Assembly (NCBI RefSeq): GCF_003143935.1
Contig: NZ_QFRX01000001.1
Span: 8,205,870-8,269,869, forward strand
DNA length: 64,000 bases
Reading direction: 5' to 3'
From: Streptomyces sp. Act143
GTDB lineage: Bacteria; Actinomycetota; Actinomycetes; Streptomycetales; Streptomycetaceae
In this document: piece after piece, positions 1 to 13,015 of the stretch
Layout: each line of letters starts with the position of its first letter
Position numbering within the stretch: position 1 is the first letter of the stretch
Program-made: the position numbers and the translations under genes
Notes under the pieces: generated by a model
What the model was told of the DNA's origin: nothing
Seen by the model: only the letters and a program-made list of their open reading frames with translations
Databases searched by the model: none

Positions 1-428
1 GAGGCGAACCCGTGCACCAGCGCCGCCACCGACCGGGACTGCGACGAGGCGTCGACGACCAGCACCACCGGCGCCCGCAACAGCTTCGCGACATGAGCGG
101 TGGACGCCAGTTCACCTTCCCCCGCGGCCCCGTCGTACATCCCCATCACGCCCTCGACCACGGCGATGTCACACCCGCGCGAACCGTGCGCGAACAACGG
201 CCCGATCAACTCCGGCCCGCACAGATACGCGTCGAGATTCCGTCCCAGCCGCCCGGTGGCGAGCGAGTGGTACCCGGGGTCGATGTAGTCCGGCCCGACC
301 TTGTGCGGCGACACGGCAAGCCCCCGCGCGGCGAACGCGGCCATCAACCCCGTGGCGACGGTGGTCTTCCCGCTGCCCGAGGAGGGCGCGGCGATGACCA
401 GCCGAGGGACGGAAACGGAGGAGGACAT
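1..428 (-). CDS. cobB: Cobyrinate a,c-diamide synthase, N-terminal part (cut by window edge)
   Basis: Only about the first 142 codons are present; the 3' part lies beyond base 1. The N-terminus (MSSSVSVPRLVIAAPSSGSG) runs straight into a P-loop-like GSGKTT, the ATP-binding start of CobB/CbiA enzymes, which amidate cobyrinate side chains a and c using glutamine. Established for the family: in the aerobic route the product, hydrogenobyrinate diamide, is the substrate of the cobaltochelatase encoded two genes upstream. The ATG shares one base with the cobO stop (TGATG), so translation is probably coupled to cobO. The glutaminase half cannot be inspected. Confidence 0.9.
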   Translation of the reverse strand, partial: MSSSVSVPRLVIAAPSSGSGKTTVATGLMAAFAARGLAVSPHKVGPDYIDPGYHSLATGRLGRNLDAYLCGPELIGPLFAHGSRGCDIAVVEGVMGMYDGAAGEGELASTAHVAKLLRAPVVLVVDASSQSRSVAALVHGFA

Positions 429-1027
429 CACCACTCGATACCCCGCTGCCCCTTCTGCCCGGCGTCCATCGGGTGCTTGACCTTGGACATGTCGGTCACG
501 AGATCGGCGAAGTCGACCAGCTTCTCGGGAGCGTTCCGCCCGGTGATCACGACATGCTGGGTGCCCGGCCGATTGCGGAGCACGTCGATCACCTCGTCCG
601 TGTCCACCCACCCCCAGTGCATGGGGTAGGCGAACTCGTCGAGCACGTACAGCCGGTACGTCTCGGCGGCGAGGTCCCGCTTGACCTGCTCCCAGCCCTC
701 CCGCGCCTTCTCCTCGTTGTCCATCTGGGCGTCCCGCTGGACCCAGGACCACCCCTCGCCCATCTTGTGCCAGTCGACGGACCCGCCCTCACCGGACGCC
801 CCCAGCACCCGCAGCGCGTTCTCCTCGCCGACCTTCCACTTGGCCGACTTGACGAACTGGAACACCCCGATGGGCCACCCCTGGTTCCAGGCCCGCAGCG
901 CGAGCCCGAAGGCGGCGGTGGACTTGCCCTTCCCGATCCCGGTGTGCACGACGACCAAAGGCCGATTACGCCGCTGACGAGTGGTCAGCCCATCGTCCGG
1001 CACCACACTCGGCTGTCCCTGAGGCAT
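428..1027 (-). CDS. cobO: Cob(I)yrinic acid a,c-diamide adenosyltransferase
   Basis: A 199-aa cytosolic protein of the usual CobO/BtuR length. Near residue 29 it has the phosphate-binding motif HTGIGKGKSTAAFGLALRA, where ATP sits in CobO-type adenosyltransferases. Family knowledge: these enzymes transfer the 5'-deoxyadenosyl group of ATP to reduced cobalt, making the adenosylated corrinoid. The basic first 22 residues (to RRNR) look like a flexible leader. The start overlaps the end of the chelatase gene by one base and the stop overlaps the cobB start, so the gene sits inside a tightly coupled operon. Product assignment is firm. Confidence 0.95.
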   Translation of the reverse strand: MPQGQPSVVPDDGLTTRQRRNRPLVVVHTGIGKGKSTAAFGLALRAWNQGWPIGVFQFVKSAKWKVGEENALRVLGASGEGGSVDWHKMGEGWSWVQRDAQMDNEEKAREGWEQVKRDLAAETYRLYVLDEFAYPMHWGWVDTDEVIDVLRNRPGTQHVVITGRNAPEKLVDFADLVTDMSKVKHPMDAGQKGQRGIEW

Positions 1028-3014
1028 TACGCGGCCCTCCTCTGCACGTCCTTGACCAGGCCGGCGATGGAGTCCGCCCGCAACTCGTCGAGCGTCACCG
1101 CCGTACCCCCCAACTCACCCGCGAGCTGCCCGGCGAGCCCCAGCCGCACGGGCCCGGACTCACAGTCGACGACGACGGAGGCGACCCCGTCGGCGGCGAA
1201 CAGCCGAGCCGCCCGCTGGGACAGCGCGACCGGCTCGGGCCCGCCCGTGGCCCGCCCGTCGGTCACCACCACGACCAGCGCCCGTCGCGCCGGGTCCCGC
1301 AACCGCTCGACCCGCAGCACCTCATGCGCCTTCAGCAGCCCGGCGGCGAGCGGCGTCCGCCCACCGGTCGGCAGCGACTCCAGCCGCGCCGCGGCGGCAT
1401 CCACGGACGACGTCGGCGGCAACGCCACCTCACCCGCCGTCCCCCGGAACGTCACCAGGCCCACCTTGTCCCGCCGCTGATACGCGTCGAGCAGCAGCGA
1501 CAGCACCGCGCCCTTCACCGCGCTCATCCGCTGCCGCGCGGCCATCGACCCGGAGGCGTCCACGACGAAAAGCACCAGGTTCCCCTCGCGCCCCTCCCGC
1601 GTCGCCTGCCGCAGATCGTCCCGGCGCAGCACCAGCCCCGGCCCGGACCGGCCGCGCGCCCGCTGATGCGGTGCCGCCGCCTGCACGGTGGCCGCCAGGT
1701 GCAGCTTGGTCAGCGCGCCCTTGGGGCGTCGCGCACCCGTGGTCCGCCCGTGCTCGGTCCGCGCCCGCGACCGCCGCCCGGCGGCACCGTCACCGAGCCC
1801 CGGCACACTGAGCACCTTGGTGCGGAACGGCTCCGCAGCCCGTACGGCCGACTGCTCACCGGAACCGGCCCCGCCGGCCTGCGGTTCCCCGCCCTCTCCG
1901 GCCTCGGGCTGCGCCGCGGCCCCGGAGTCGCCCTGCGACCCGTCGTCCGGCGCCGGCTGCCCGCCGCCCCCGCCGGGCCCGTCCGGATCGGGATCGTCCT
2001 CGCCCTCGCCGCTGAACTCCTCCAGCGTCTGGTCGAGCTTGTCCTCGTCAAGTCCCGGCGCGTCGAAGGGATTGCGGCGCCTGCGATGCGGCAGCGCCAG
2101 CAGCGCCGCCTGCCGCACGTCCTCGGCCAGCACCTCGGTCCGCCCGGCCCACGCGGCCAGCGCCGTGGCCGTCCGCGCCATCACGATGTCGGCGCGCATG
2201 CCGTCCACCTCGAACGCGGCACAGGTCGCCGCGATCTGCCGCAGCGCCCCGTCGCCCAGCCGCACCGACGGCAGCAACTGCCGCGCGGCGACGATCCGTT
2301 GCCGTACGGCCGCCTCCTCGTCGGCCCAACGCGCCGCGAAACCGCCCGGGTCGTCGTCGTAGGCGAGCCGCCGCCGCACGACCTCCACCCGCTGGTCGGG
2401 TTCGCGCGAGGCCGCGACCTCCACGGTCAGCCCGAACCGGTCGAGCAACTGCGGCCGCAGCTCACCCTCTTCGGGGTTCATGGTCCCCACGAGCAGGAAC
2501 TTCGAGGCGTGCCGCACGGAGACGCCCTCGCGCTCCACGTACGAGGCGCCCATCGCGGCGGCGTCGAGGAGCAGATCGACGAGGTGGTCATGGAGCAGGT
2601 TGACCTCGTCGACGTAGAGAATCCCGCGGTGCGCGTCGGCCAGCAGGCCCGGCTCGAAGGCCTTCACGCCCTCCGCGAGCGCCCGCTCGATGTCGAGGGC
2701 GCCGACGAGGCGGTCCTCGGAGGCGCCGACGGGGAGTTCGACCATGCGGGAGGGGCGGGACGCGCCGGGGCCGGGCTCGTGCGGGCCGTCCGGGCAGCCG
2801 GGGTCGGGCCGGGCCGGGTCGCAGGAGAAGCGGCAGCCGGCAACGACGTCGACCTCCGGCAGCAGCGCCGAAAGGGCCCGCACCGCCGTGGACTTGGCGG
2901 TGCCCTTCTCGCCGCGCACCAGCACTCCGCCGACGGCCGGCGACACGGCGTTCAGCAGGAGTGCCAGCCGCAGGTCGTCCTGACCGACGACGGCCGTAAA
3001 GGGGAAGGGGGTGG

Positions 3015-3018
<4 letters not shown>
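1027..3018 (-). CDS. Fused ChlI/ChlD-type AAA+ and VWA chelatase subunit
   Basis: A 663-aa protein starting at GTG 3018, which overlaps the cobN stop as GTGA. Domain order: a MoxR/ChlI-like AAA+ domain with Walker A GEKGTAKST (about 36-44) and Walker B ILYVDE (133-138); an acidic Gly/Pro-rich linker; a C-terminal von Willebrand A domain with MIDAS motif DASGSM, GGRT and TDG. Often annotated magnesium chelatase, but Streptomyces makes no chlorophyll. The place between cobN and cobO argues that it is the ATPase partner of CobN in aerobic cobalt insertion, replacing CobS and CobT; this role is inferred. Three cysteines (62, 66, 75) sit in an insert after Walker A. Confidence 0.9.
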
Positions 3019-6682
<3,664 letters not shown>

Positions 6683-6686
<4 letters not shown>

Positions 6687-8191
6687 GCGGGCGCTCCCGG
6701 TGGAATGAAAGGCAGTCCTTGCGGCGCGCCCGACTCGATGAGCCGCCAGAGCGCGTCGGTGTCCGCGTGCTGTTCGATCAGGTCGCCGAGCCGGTCGAGC
6801 TGCTCCTCGCGCAGCGCGGCGAACGAGGTGTCGGGGGCGGGCACGAACCGGCGGCCCGCGGCGGCCGCCACCTCGCGCAGGAAGGCCCGCCGGAAGCCGT
6901 CCGACTCCAGCGAGCCGTGCCAGTGGGTGCCCCAGGTCTGGCCGACGCGGCACCCGTCGAGGAAGGGGACGCCGCCGCTGATCCGCGCGACCCCGTGATG
7001 GATCTCGTACCCGGCGACCTGCTCGCCGAGGGCCTCGCCCACGGGCCGGGTGAGGGTCTTCTCCCGCGCGAACCGCACGCGGACGGGCAGCACACCGAGG
7101 CCGTCGACCGCGCCGGCGCGCGACTCGACGTCGTCCTCGATGTGCTCCCCGAGGACCTGGAACCCGCCGCAGATGCCGAGGATCGGCCGCTGTTCGGCGG
7201 CCCTGCGCCGCAGGGCGTCCGCCAGCCCGCGCTCGTGCAGCCACTCCAGTGCGCGCACCGTCCCGCGCGTCCCCGGTATCACCACCAGGTCGGCGTCGGC
7301 CAGTTCCTCCGGCCGGTCCACGAACCGCACGACGACACCCGGTTCGGCGGCGAGGGCGTCCACGTCCGTGAAGTTGGACATCAGCGGGATCGCGCAGACG
7401 GCGACCCGGAGGACGTCCTCCCCGACGGGCGGGGCGACGTTGGACTCCCGGACCGTCCCCCGCAGGGAGACCCGCAGCCCGTCCTCCTCGTCGATCCCGA
7501 GCCCGTGCCGGAAGGGCAGCACGCCGTACGTCCGCCGCCCGGTGAGCCCGTGGAGCATGTCCAGGCCGGGTTCGAGGAGGGAGACGTCCCCCCGGAACTT
7601 GTTGACGAGGAACCCGGCGACAAGAGCCTGGTCCTCGGGCGAGAGCAGCGCGACGGTGCCGAAGAAGGAGGCGAAGACGCCACCGCGGTCGATGTCCCCG
7701 ACCACCAGCACCGGAAGCCCGGCATTGCGGGCGATCCCCATGTTGACGATGTCGGTCCGCCGCAGATTGATCTCGGCCGGACTGCCGGCCCCCTCACAGA
7801 TCACCGCGTCATACGTGCCCCGCAGTTCGGCGAGACAGTCGAGCACGGTCCCCAGGAGCTTCTGCTGCCGCCCCCCGTGGTACCCGCGCGCGCTCATCTC
7901 GCCGACGGGCCGCCCCATCAGCACCACCTGGCTGCTCTGCTCACCCCCGGGCTTGAGCAGCACGGGGTTCATGAGCGCGGTCGGCTCGATGCGGCAGGCC
8001 TGGGCCTGCATGGCCTGCGCCCGCCCGATCTCCGCGCCCTCGCGCGTCACGAACGAATTGAGGGACATGTTCTGCGCCTTGAAGGGCGCGACCTTGACCC
8101 CCTGCCGCACCAGCCACCGGCAGATCCCGGCGGTGACGACACTCTTGCCGGCGTCGGAGGTGGTACCGGCGACGAGCAGCCCCCCGCTCAT
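6683..8191 (-). CDS. cobQ: Cobyric acid synthase
   Basis: A 502-aa two-domain amidotransferase of standard length. The N-terminal ATP-binding domain carries GTTSDAGKSVVTAG (about 9-22) and FKAQNMSLNSF (37-47). The C-terminal class I glutaminase-like domain has the nucleophile Cys341 in ILGICGGFQVLG and a YEIHHG motif further on. Established reaction: four glutamine-dependent amidations (side chains b, d, e, g) turning adenosylcobyrinate a,c-diamide into adenosylcobyric acid. It overlaps cobD upstream and cobN downstream by four bases each (ATGA), a strong sign of translational coupling. Confidence 0.96.
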
Positions 8192-9129
8192 GTCCTGCGT
8201 CCCTTCAGCAAGGCCCGCGCGGCGACACCGGCGCCGAGCGCGAGCAGACCTGTGCGGCGGGACAGCCGTACCGCCCGCTCGATGTCCGGAACCGCCACCG
8301 GCCGTCCCTCCCCGTTCAGCACGGGCCGGTGCTCGACCCGCCCGCCGTACGACAAGGTCCCCCCGAGCCGCACCCCGAGCGCCCCCGCGAACGAGGCCTC
8401 CACCGGCCCGGCGTTGGGGCTCGGATGCTTCCCGGCATCGGCCCGCCAGGCCCGTACGGCACCACGCGGATCGTCACCGCAGGCGGCCGCGAGGACGGCG
8501 GTGAGGCGGGCGCCGGGCCAGCCGGCCACGTCGTCGAGACGGGCCGAGGCCCACCCGTACCGCCGGTACCGCTCGGACTTGTGCCCGACCATGGCGTCCA
8601 GGGTGTTGACGGCCCGGAACCCGAGCAGCCCCGGCACCCCGCCCACGGCCCCCCACACGAGCGCCCCCACGACGGCGTCGGAGGTGTTCTCGGCGACGGA
8701 CTCGACGACGGCCCGGGCGATCCCGTCGGCGTCCAGGGACTGCGGGTCCCGGCCGCACAGATGGGGGAGGCGGGCACGGGCGGCCTCGACGTCCCCGGCC
8801 GCCAGGGCCCGCCCGATGGTCCGGGCCTCACGCGCGAGCGAAGTCCCGCCCACGACGGCCCAGGTGGCGGCCGCGGTCAGCGCGACGGAGGCGCTACGGG
8901 ACGGACGTACGGCGCGCTGTGCGGCGGCACCGAGGGCGACGGCACCGCCGACGCACACGGCCGTGTGCAGCGCCCCCCACCCGCGGTGGTCGCGCCACAG
9001 CACCCGCTCCACGGCGCCCGCGGCCCGGCCGAACGCGGCGACCGGATGCCCGCGGCGCGGATCGCCGAGCAGATGGTCCCCGAGAAGGCCGGCGGCGGCG
9101 CCGTACGCGAAGACGCGATCGGCACGCAT
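8188..9129 (-). CDS. cobD: Adenosylcobinamide-phosphate synthase CobD/CbiB
   Basis: A 313-aa hydrophobic, Ala/Gly-rich protein, first gene of the cob operon behind the riboswitch. The N-terminus (DHLLGDPRRGHPVAAFGR) is the CbiB signature, and VVESVAENTSDAVVGALVWG and FRAVNTLDAMVGHKSERY are conserved family blocks. Family role: a membrane-associated enzyme that attaches aminopropanol (or its phosphate) to cobyric acid, forming cobinamide (phosphate). The ATG at 9129 gives family length; nothing like a strong Shine-Dalgarno precedes it, which fits control by the upstream riboswitch. It overlaps cobQ by four bases. Confidence 0.94.
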   Translation of the reverse strand: MRADRVFAYGAAAGLLGDHLLGDPRRGHPVAAFGRAAGAVERVLWRDHRGWGALHTAVCVGGAVALGAAAQRAVRPSRSASVALTAAATWAVVGGTSLAREARTIGRALAAGDVEAARARLPHLCGRDPQSLDADGIARAVVESVAENTSDAVVGALVWGAVGGVPGLLGFRAVNTLDAMVGHKSERYRRYGWASARLDDVAGWPGARLTAVLAAACGDDPRGAVRAWRADAGKHPSPNAGPVEASFAGALGVRLGGTLSYGGRVEHRPVLNGEGRPVAVPDIERAVRLSRRTGLLALGAGVAARALLKGRRT

Positions 9130-9204
9130 CGGCTCAGCCGGCCGCGGGGTCGGGCAGCGACCTGGAGCGGTTCCTCACACGGCAGGCGAGCATGGCGACA
9201 TGTC

Positions 9205-9330
9205 CTCACTCAGGGTGTCCACGCCCTGGTTCGACGAGACCGGCGGTGGGAGTTCCTGGCTCCCGGGGCTTACTACCCCGGTGACAGTGGCGGGACCGCG
9301 CCGGATTCACACCGGACTTCCTCCCTGGCC
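9205..9330 (-). promoter_or_regulatory. Cobalamin (B12) riboswitch upstream of cobD
   Basis: Read on the minus strand, the leader contains GTCCGGTGTGAATCCGGC, then CCCGCCACTGTCACCGGGG, then GGGAGCCAGGAACTCCCACC. These match the conserved hairpin loop, the GCCACTG core and the B12 box of adenosylcobalamin riboswitches in the right order and spacing. The outer stem ends are approximate. It lies 75 bases upstream of cobD, so excess cobalamin should shut the whole operon. Further upstream (9374-9390) lies GTCAAC/GTTGAC, an inverted repeat that also offers a TTGACG-like -35 on this strand. No ORF is credible between 9130 and 9489. Confidence 0.92.
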
Positions 9331-9489
9331 GCCGTACTTGGCCCCGGCAGTCCACCACGGGCCCGGAAGGGCCGTCAACTTGCTGTTGACCTGGGATGGA
9401 GGAGTGTGCTGAGGCCCACACGGGCGGGGTGCCGGAGGGCATGACACGTCCACGCTCCGTGGACCGGGCAAGAGAACGGCAGCACAGAA

Positions 9490-9524
9490 CCGTGCCCCCC
9501 GGACATCACGTCCGGGGGGCACGG
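9490..9524 (-). terminator. Strong hairpin terminator after the pit operon
   Basis: A perfect 15-bp stem (9490-9504 with 9510-9524) closes a five-base loop; the stem is almost all G and C. No U-tract follows, as is usual in Streptomyces. It lies 20 bases after the stop of the 73-aa gene on the same strand and insulates the pit transcript from the riboswitch-controlled cob operon. Confidence 0.85.
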
Positions 9525-9544
9525 TCGGCGCTGTGCGCAGGGCG

Positions 9545-9766
9545 TCAGGCCACGATCAGATAGATCCCGTACGCCACCGCCGCCGCGCAGGCCGCGAAGC
9601 AGGCGTAGGCGCCGGTGACCGCGAGGGCGGCGGAGCCGCCCTGGGCCGTGGCCTTCTCCTGGCGGGACAGGCCCGCGATGCCGAGGGTGAACAGGGCCAC
9701 GAGGGCCACGGTGACGACGAGACTGACACCGAAGACGGAGCCGAGCGCTTCCCAGTCGATCTTCAT
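9545..9766 (-). CDS. Small two-TM membrane protein downstream of Pit
   Basis: A 73-aa protein with two hydrophobic segments (about 12-32 and 48-70) around a short polar loop (LSRQEKATAQGG). The start ATG 9766 follows AAGGAA at a good distance. It begins 34 bases after the pit stop on the same strand and is followed by the terminator, so it is co-transcribed with the phosphate transporter. I do not recognise a characterised family. Position suggests an accessory or stabilising role for Pit, but that is inference. The residue pattern and coding bias support a real gene. Confidence 0.8.
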   Translation of the reverse strand: MKIDWEALGSVFGVSLVVTVALVALFTLGIAGLSRQEKATAQGGSAALAVTGAYACFAACAAAVAYGIYLIVA

Positions 9767-9800
9767 GCTGGTGATTCCTTGTGTTCCGGGTGCGTGCGGA

Positions 9801-11057
9801 TCAGACGGCGGCGGCCGGCGGGGCCGTCGGCTCCGGGGCGACCGTGGTGGCCGTGGCGGCCGGGGCGGGGATCGTGGCCGTGAGGTCCTCGGTCACCGTG
9901 CCCGCGGGCGGCGGGGTCACGGCGGCGATCGCCGTGGTCACCACACCGGCCGGCTCGTCGGTGTCGTTGACGTTGGTGTGGTCCACCACCTCACGGCGGG
10001 AGACCTTCCAGATGGCCGCGCTGGAGGCGACCAGGAAGGCCGCGACGACGGCCGTGCCCCAGTCACCGAGGTCCGTGACGGACTCGGCGAGCGCACCCAC
10101 CAGGGCCGCGGCCGGGAGCGTCAGGCCCCACGCCACGAACATGCGGGTGGCCGTCGACCAGCGGACCACTCCGCCCTTGCGGCCCAGACCCGCACCCATC
10201 ACCGAACCGGAGACGACGTGCGTGGTGGACAGCGAGAAGCCCAGGTGCGAGGAGGCCAGGATGGCGGTGGCCGCGCTGGTCTGGGCGGCGAAGCCCTGCT
10301 GCGGCTCCAGCTCGGTCAGACCCTTGCCCATCGTGCGGATGATCCGCCAGCCGCCGATGTACGTGCCGAGCGCGATGGCCAGGCCCGCGGAGAGGATGAC
10401 CCACAGCGGCGGGTCGGAGTCGGGGGCCACGGCACCGCCGGCGACCAGGGCGAGGGTGATGATGCCCATCGTCTTCTGCGCGTCGTTCGTGCCGTGGGCC
10501 AGCGAGACCAGGCCGGCGGAGGCGATCTGGCCGGCCCGGAAGCCCTTCGCGCCGGCCTTGCCGTCGGCGTGCTTGCCGAGCTTGTAGGAGAAGCGGGTGG
10601 CCAGCATGGCGGCGATGCCCGCGACCAGCGGGGCCGCGATCGCCGGGATCAGGACCTTGGTGACCAGGGCGTCACCGTGGACCGCACCCGCGCCCGCCGA
10701 AGCGATGGTGGCGCCGATCAGACCGCCCATGAGGGCGTGCGAGGAACTGGAGGGGAGCCCGACCAGCCAGGTGAGGAGGTTCCAGAGGATCGCGCCCACC
10801 AGTGCGGCGAAGATGACCTCGGGACGGATGCCGGTCTCGTCGACGAGACCCTTGGAGATCGTGTTGGCGACCTCCACGGAGAGAAAGGCGCCTACAAGGT
10901 TGAGCACGGCGGACATGGCCACCGCGACCTTGGGCTTGAGTGCACCGGTCGAGATGGTCGTGGCCATCGCGTTGGCGGTGTCGTGAAAACCGTTCGTGAA
11001 ATCGAACGCGAGCGCGGTTACGACCACGATCGCGAGGATCAGCGAGAAGTTTTCCAT
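9801..11057 (-). CDS. pitH2: Low-affinity inorganic phosphate transporter (Pit family)
   Basis: A 418-aa integral membrane protein. It starts MENFSLILAIVVVTALAFDF and shows both family signatures: FDFTNGFHDTANAMATTIS near the N-terminus and the repeated half-motif SLAHGTNDAQKTMGII in the middle. About ten hydrophobic segments are visible, with an Ala/Thr/Pro-rich cytoplasmic tail. Family role: proton- or metal-phosphate symport. The symbol is proposed from recalled synteny with S. coelicolor SCO1845 and is not proven. A repeated PHO-box motif just upstream implies PhoP control; a small membrane protein follows in the operon. Confidence 0.93.
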   Translation of the reverse strand: MENFSLILAIVVVTALAFDFTNGFHDTANAMATTISTGALKPKVAVAMSAVLNLVGAFLSVEVANTISKGLVDETGIRPEVIFAALVGAILWNLLTWLVGLPSSSSHALMGGLIGATIASAGAGAVHGDALVTKVLIPAIAAPLVAGIAAMLATRFSYKLGKHADGKAGAKGFRAGQIASAGLVSLAHGTNDAQKTMGIITLALVAGGAVAPDSDPPLWVILSAGLAIALGTYIGGWRIIRTMGKGLTELEPQQGFAAQTSAATAILASSHLGFSLSTTHVVSGSVMGAGLGRKGGVVRWSTATRMFVAWGLTLPAAALVGALAESVTDLGDWGTAVVAAFLVASSAAIWKVSRREVVDHTNVNDTDEPAGVVTTAIAAVTPPPAGTVTEDLTATIPAPAATATTVAPEPTAPPAAAV

Positions 11058-11094
11058 TTACCCAGGCAATCGTTCGAGCGTCATTGGCTCGTTG

Positions 11095-11127
11095 AACGTA
11101 GGTAACCAGGGTGAACGGAAGGTGAAC
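11095..11127 (-). promoter_or_regulatory. PHO box (PhoP direct repeats) upstream of pit
   Basis: On the minus strand GTTCACCTTCC (11127-11117) is followed at once by GTTCACCCTGG (11116-11106), two 11-bp direct-repeat units. A weaker third unit, TTACCTACGTT (11105-11095), comes next. This fits the Streptomyces PhoP box (units starting GTTCACC). It lies about 40-70 bases from the pit start, a position from which PhoP could overlap the promoter. Confidence 0.85.
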
Positions 11128-11201
11128 TGGGCAGGGCCGCACGGTGTCCGGAACTGAGGATTTTCCCTCCGCCGCACCCGCACGGCCCAGACGCCGCACC
11201 G

Positions 11202-11951
11202 TCACGAGCCCCGGGCGAACTTCCTCAGCTGTGCCATGGAGCCGTTGAAGAGATTCTGATCACCCGGCAGGCTGCCGCCGTTGTCGTACTGCCAGATGGT
11301 CCAGAACCCCCACCCGTGCGGCAGCGACCCGGCGTCCGCCGTGTTGTAGCGGGCCACCCACAGCGCGTGATCGGCGGCGAAGGCGGCGCTGCCGCCGGTG
11401 CAGGTGTTCCACCAGTGGGTGGTCGTGTAGATCACCGGACGGCGGCCGGTGAGCCGCTTGACCTCCTTGCTGAAGGACTTGATCCAGCTGACCATCCTGG
11501 CCTTCTTCAGGCCGTAGCACTTGTGCTTGCTGTCGTACGGGTTGTATTCGATGTCGAGCGCCGGCGGCATGGTCCAGCCGTCCGCGCTCCAGCCGCCGCC
11601 GTTGCGCACGAAGTAGCGCGCCTGGGCCTTGCCCGACGACTTGTCCGGCAGTGCGAAGTGGTACGCCCCGCGGATCAGGCCCGCGTCGCGCGAGCCGCTG
11701 TACTGCTGGTCGAAATAGGGATTGCGGTAGTTCCGGCCCTCGGTCGCCTTGATGTAGACGAACCTGGCGCCCTTGTGCTTCGCCCTCCGCCAGTCGACGT
11801 TCTTCTGATGGGACGAGACGTCGTGTCCCCTCGGCTTGCCCGCCGCCGCGGCCGGGAACTCGGCCAGCGCGGTTCCCGAGAGGGCGAGCGCGGCCACGGA
11901 GGCCGCCAGGACGCGGCCGCGGTGACGGGACGGTTTGCGATCACGAGCCAT
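11202..11951 (-). CDS. Secreted GH25 lysozyme (N-acetylmuramidase)
   Basis: A 249-aa exported protein. The chosen ATG (MARDRKPSRHRGRV) follows GGGGGG at six bases; an in-frame GTG nine codons upstream lacks this. A Sec signal peptide with an Arg/Lys-rich n-region ends near AEFPAAAAG. The mature part is one GH25 domain: GHDVSSHQKNVDW at its start, KATEG, RGAYHFA, and the catalytic acid pair in PALDIEYNP. WVARY and FWTIWQYD close the barrel. Family role: cleavage of muramic-acid beta-1,4 bonds in peptidoglycan. No separate wall-binding domain is present, so it may act in wall turnover or on competitors. Confidence 0.92.
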   Translation of the reverse strand: MARDRKPSRHRGRVLAASVAALALSGTALAEFPAAAAGKPRGHDVSSHQKNVDWRRAKHKGARFVYIKATEGRNYRNPYFDQQYSGSRDAGLIRGAYHFALPDKSSGKAQARYFVRNGGGWSADGWTMPPALDIEYNPYDSKHKCYGLKKARMVSWIKSFSKEVKRLTGRRPVIYTTTHWWNTCTGGSAAFAADHALWVARYNTADAGSLPHGWGFWTIWQYDNGGSLPGDQNLFNGSMAQLRKFARGS

Positions 11952-12147
11952 ATTTCCCCCCGGAATGGCGACGTGCACGACAAATCAGGCAGAGATTACT
12001 GGAAGATCCTGCAACGCTCGATGATGTCTGGCCAAGCTGCGCAAGAGGGGGATGTATCCGCATATGCGCACTTCCGGACGGCATGCCTCCGCCCTAAAGT
12101 GCCCCGGCCCGGCCGTGCACGGAGGCCGCGCCTGGCAGGATCGCGGC

Positions 12148-12879
12148 ATGGCTGAGCAGCGGCAGGAGCAGCGGGACGGGCGGGACGCCCGGGAGGACGC
12201 GCGGACGGTGGGCGAACCGCGGGGGCGCGGTGTGCGCGATGAGGAGGCCCGCGCCTGGGGCGACCTCGTCGCCGCCGCCCGCCGCACCGTCGCCGACGGA
12301 CTCGTCGTCGGCACCTCCGGCAATGTCTCCGTCCGCGTCGGCGACACCGTGCTGGTCACGCCGTCGGGAGTGCCGTACGACCGGCTGACCCCGGGCGACG
12401 TCACCGGCGTCGGCCTCGACGGCCGACAGGTCCTCGGCACGCTGGTCCCCACCAGCGAACTGCCCATGCACCTCGCCGTCTACCGCTCCACCGGCGCCCG
12501 CGCCGTCGTCCACACCCACGCCGTCCACGCGACGGCCGTCTCGACGCTGGTGCCGGAGCTTCCGGCGATCCACTACATGTCCGCCGCGCTCGGCGGTGCC
12601 GTCCGGGTTGCCCCGTATGCGACGTACGGCACCGAGGAGTTGGCCGAGAACATGCTCCACGCCCTCGCCGACCGCACCGCCTGCCTCCTCCGGAACCACG
12701 GCACGATCGCCTACGGCGACACCCTCGACCAGGCCTACGACCGCACCGCCCAGCTGGAGTGGATGTGCCGCCTGTGGCTGACGGCGTCCTCCGTGCCGGG
12801 CCTGACCCCGAGCCTGCTCTCGGCGGAACAGGTGGCCGAGGTGGGGGAGAAGCTGCGAGGGTACGGGCAGCGCACCTGA
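12148..12879 (+). CDS. Class II aldolase/adducin family protein
   Basis: A 243-aa protein (start MAEQRQEQ, ATG 12148, preceded by CAGGA). A charged N-terminal tail of about 35 residues precedes the catalytic domain. Family motifs: GTSGNVSVR, LVTPSGVPYDRL, the zinc-binding pair in VVHTHAVHATA, and the third histidine in LLRNHGTIAYG. The family includes L-fuculose-phosphate aldolase, ribulose-phosphate epimerase and methylthioribulose-phosphate dehydratase; the sequence alone does not decide the substrate. It is a single-gene unit on the plus strand, divergent from the lysozyme gene. The intervening leader (11980-12147) holds the palindrome CGCATATGCG and no clear ORF. Confidence 0.88.
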   Translation: MAEQRQEQRDGRDAREDARTVGEPRGRGVRDEEARAWGDLVAAARRTVADGLVVGTSGNVSVRVGDTVLVTPSGVPYDRLTPGDVTGVGLDGRQVLGTLVPTSELPMHLAVYRSTGARAVVHTHAVHATAVSTLVPELPAIHYMSAALGGAVRVAPYATYGTEELAENMLHALADRTACLLRNHGTIAYGDTLDQAYDRTAQLEWMCRLWLTASSVPGLTPSLLSAEQVAEVGEKLRGYGQRT

Positions 12880-13015
12880 CGTACGTGCCGTCCCGGAGGC
12901 CCGGACGCCGGCCGTCACCACCTCCCACGCTCGCGGTCCGCGCCCGTGCGGCGGAACGTCACCCTCATCCGCCCTCCCACTGGCCCCCACTCTCCACCAC
13001 CCCGACACTGGACGG

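Noticed and set aside
9307..9522. Small ORF on the minus strand in the cob leader
   Set aside because: It overlaps the riboswitch and terminator and has no coding character.
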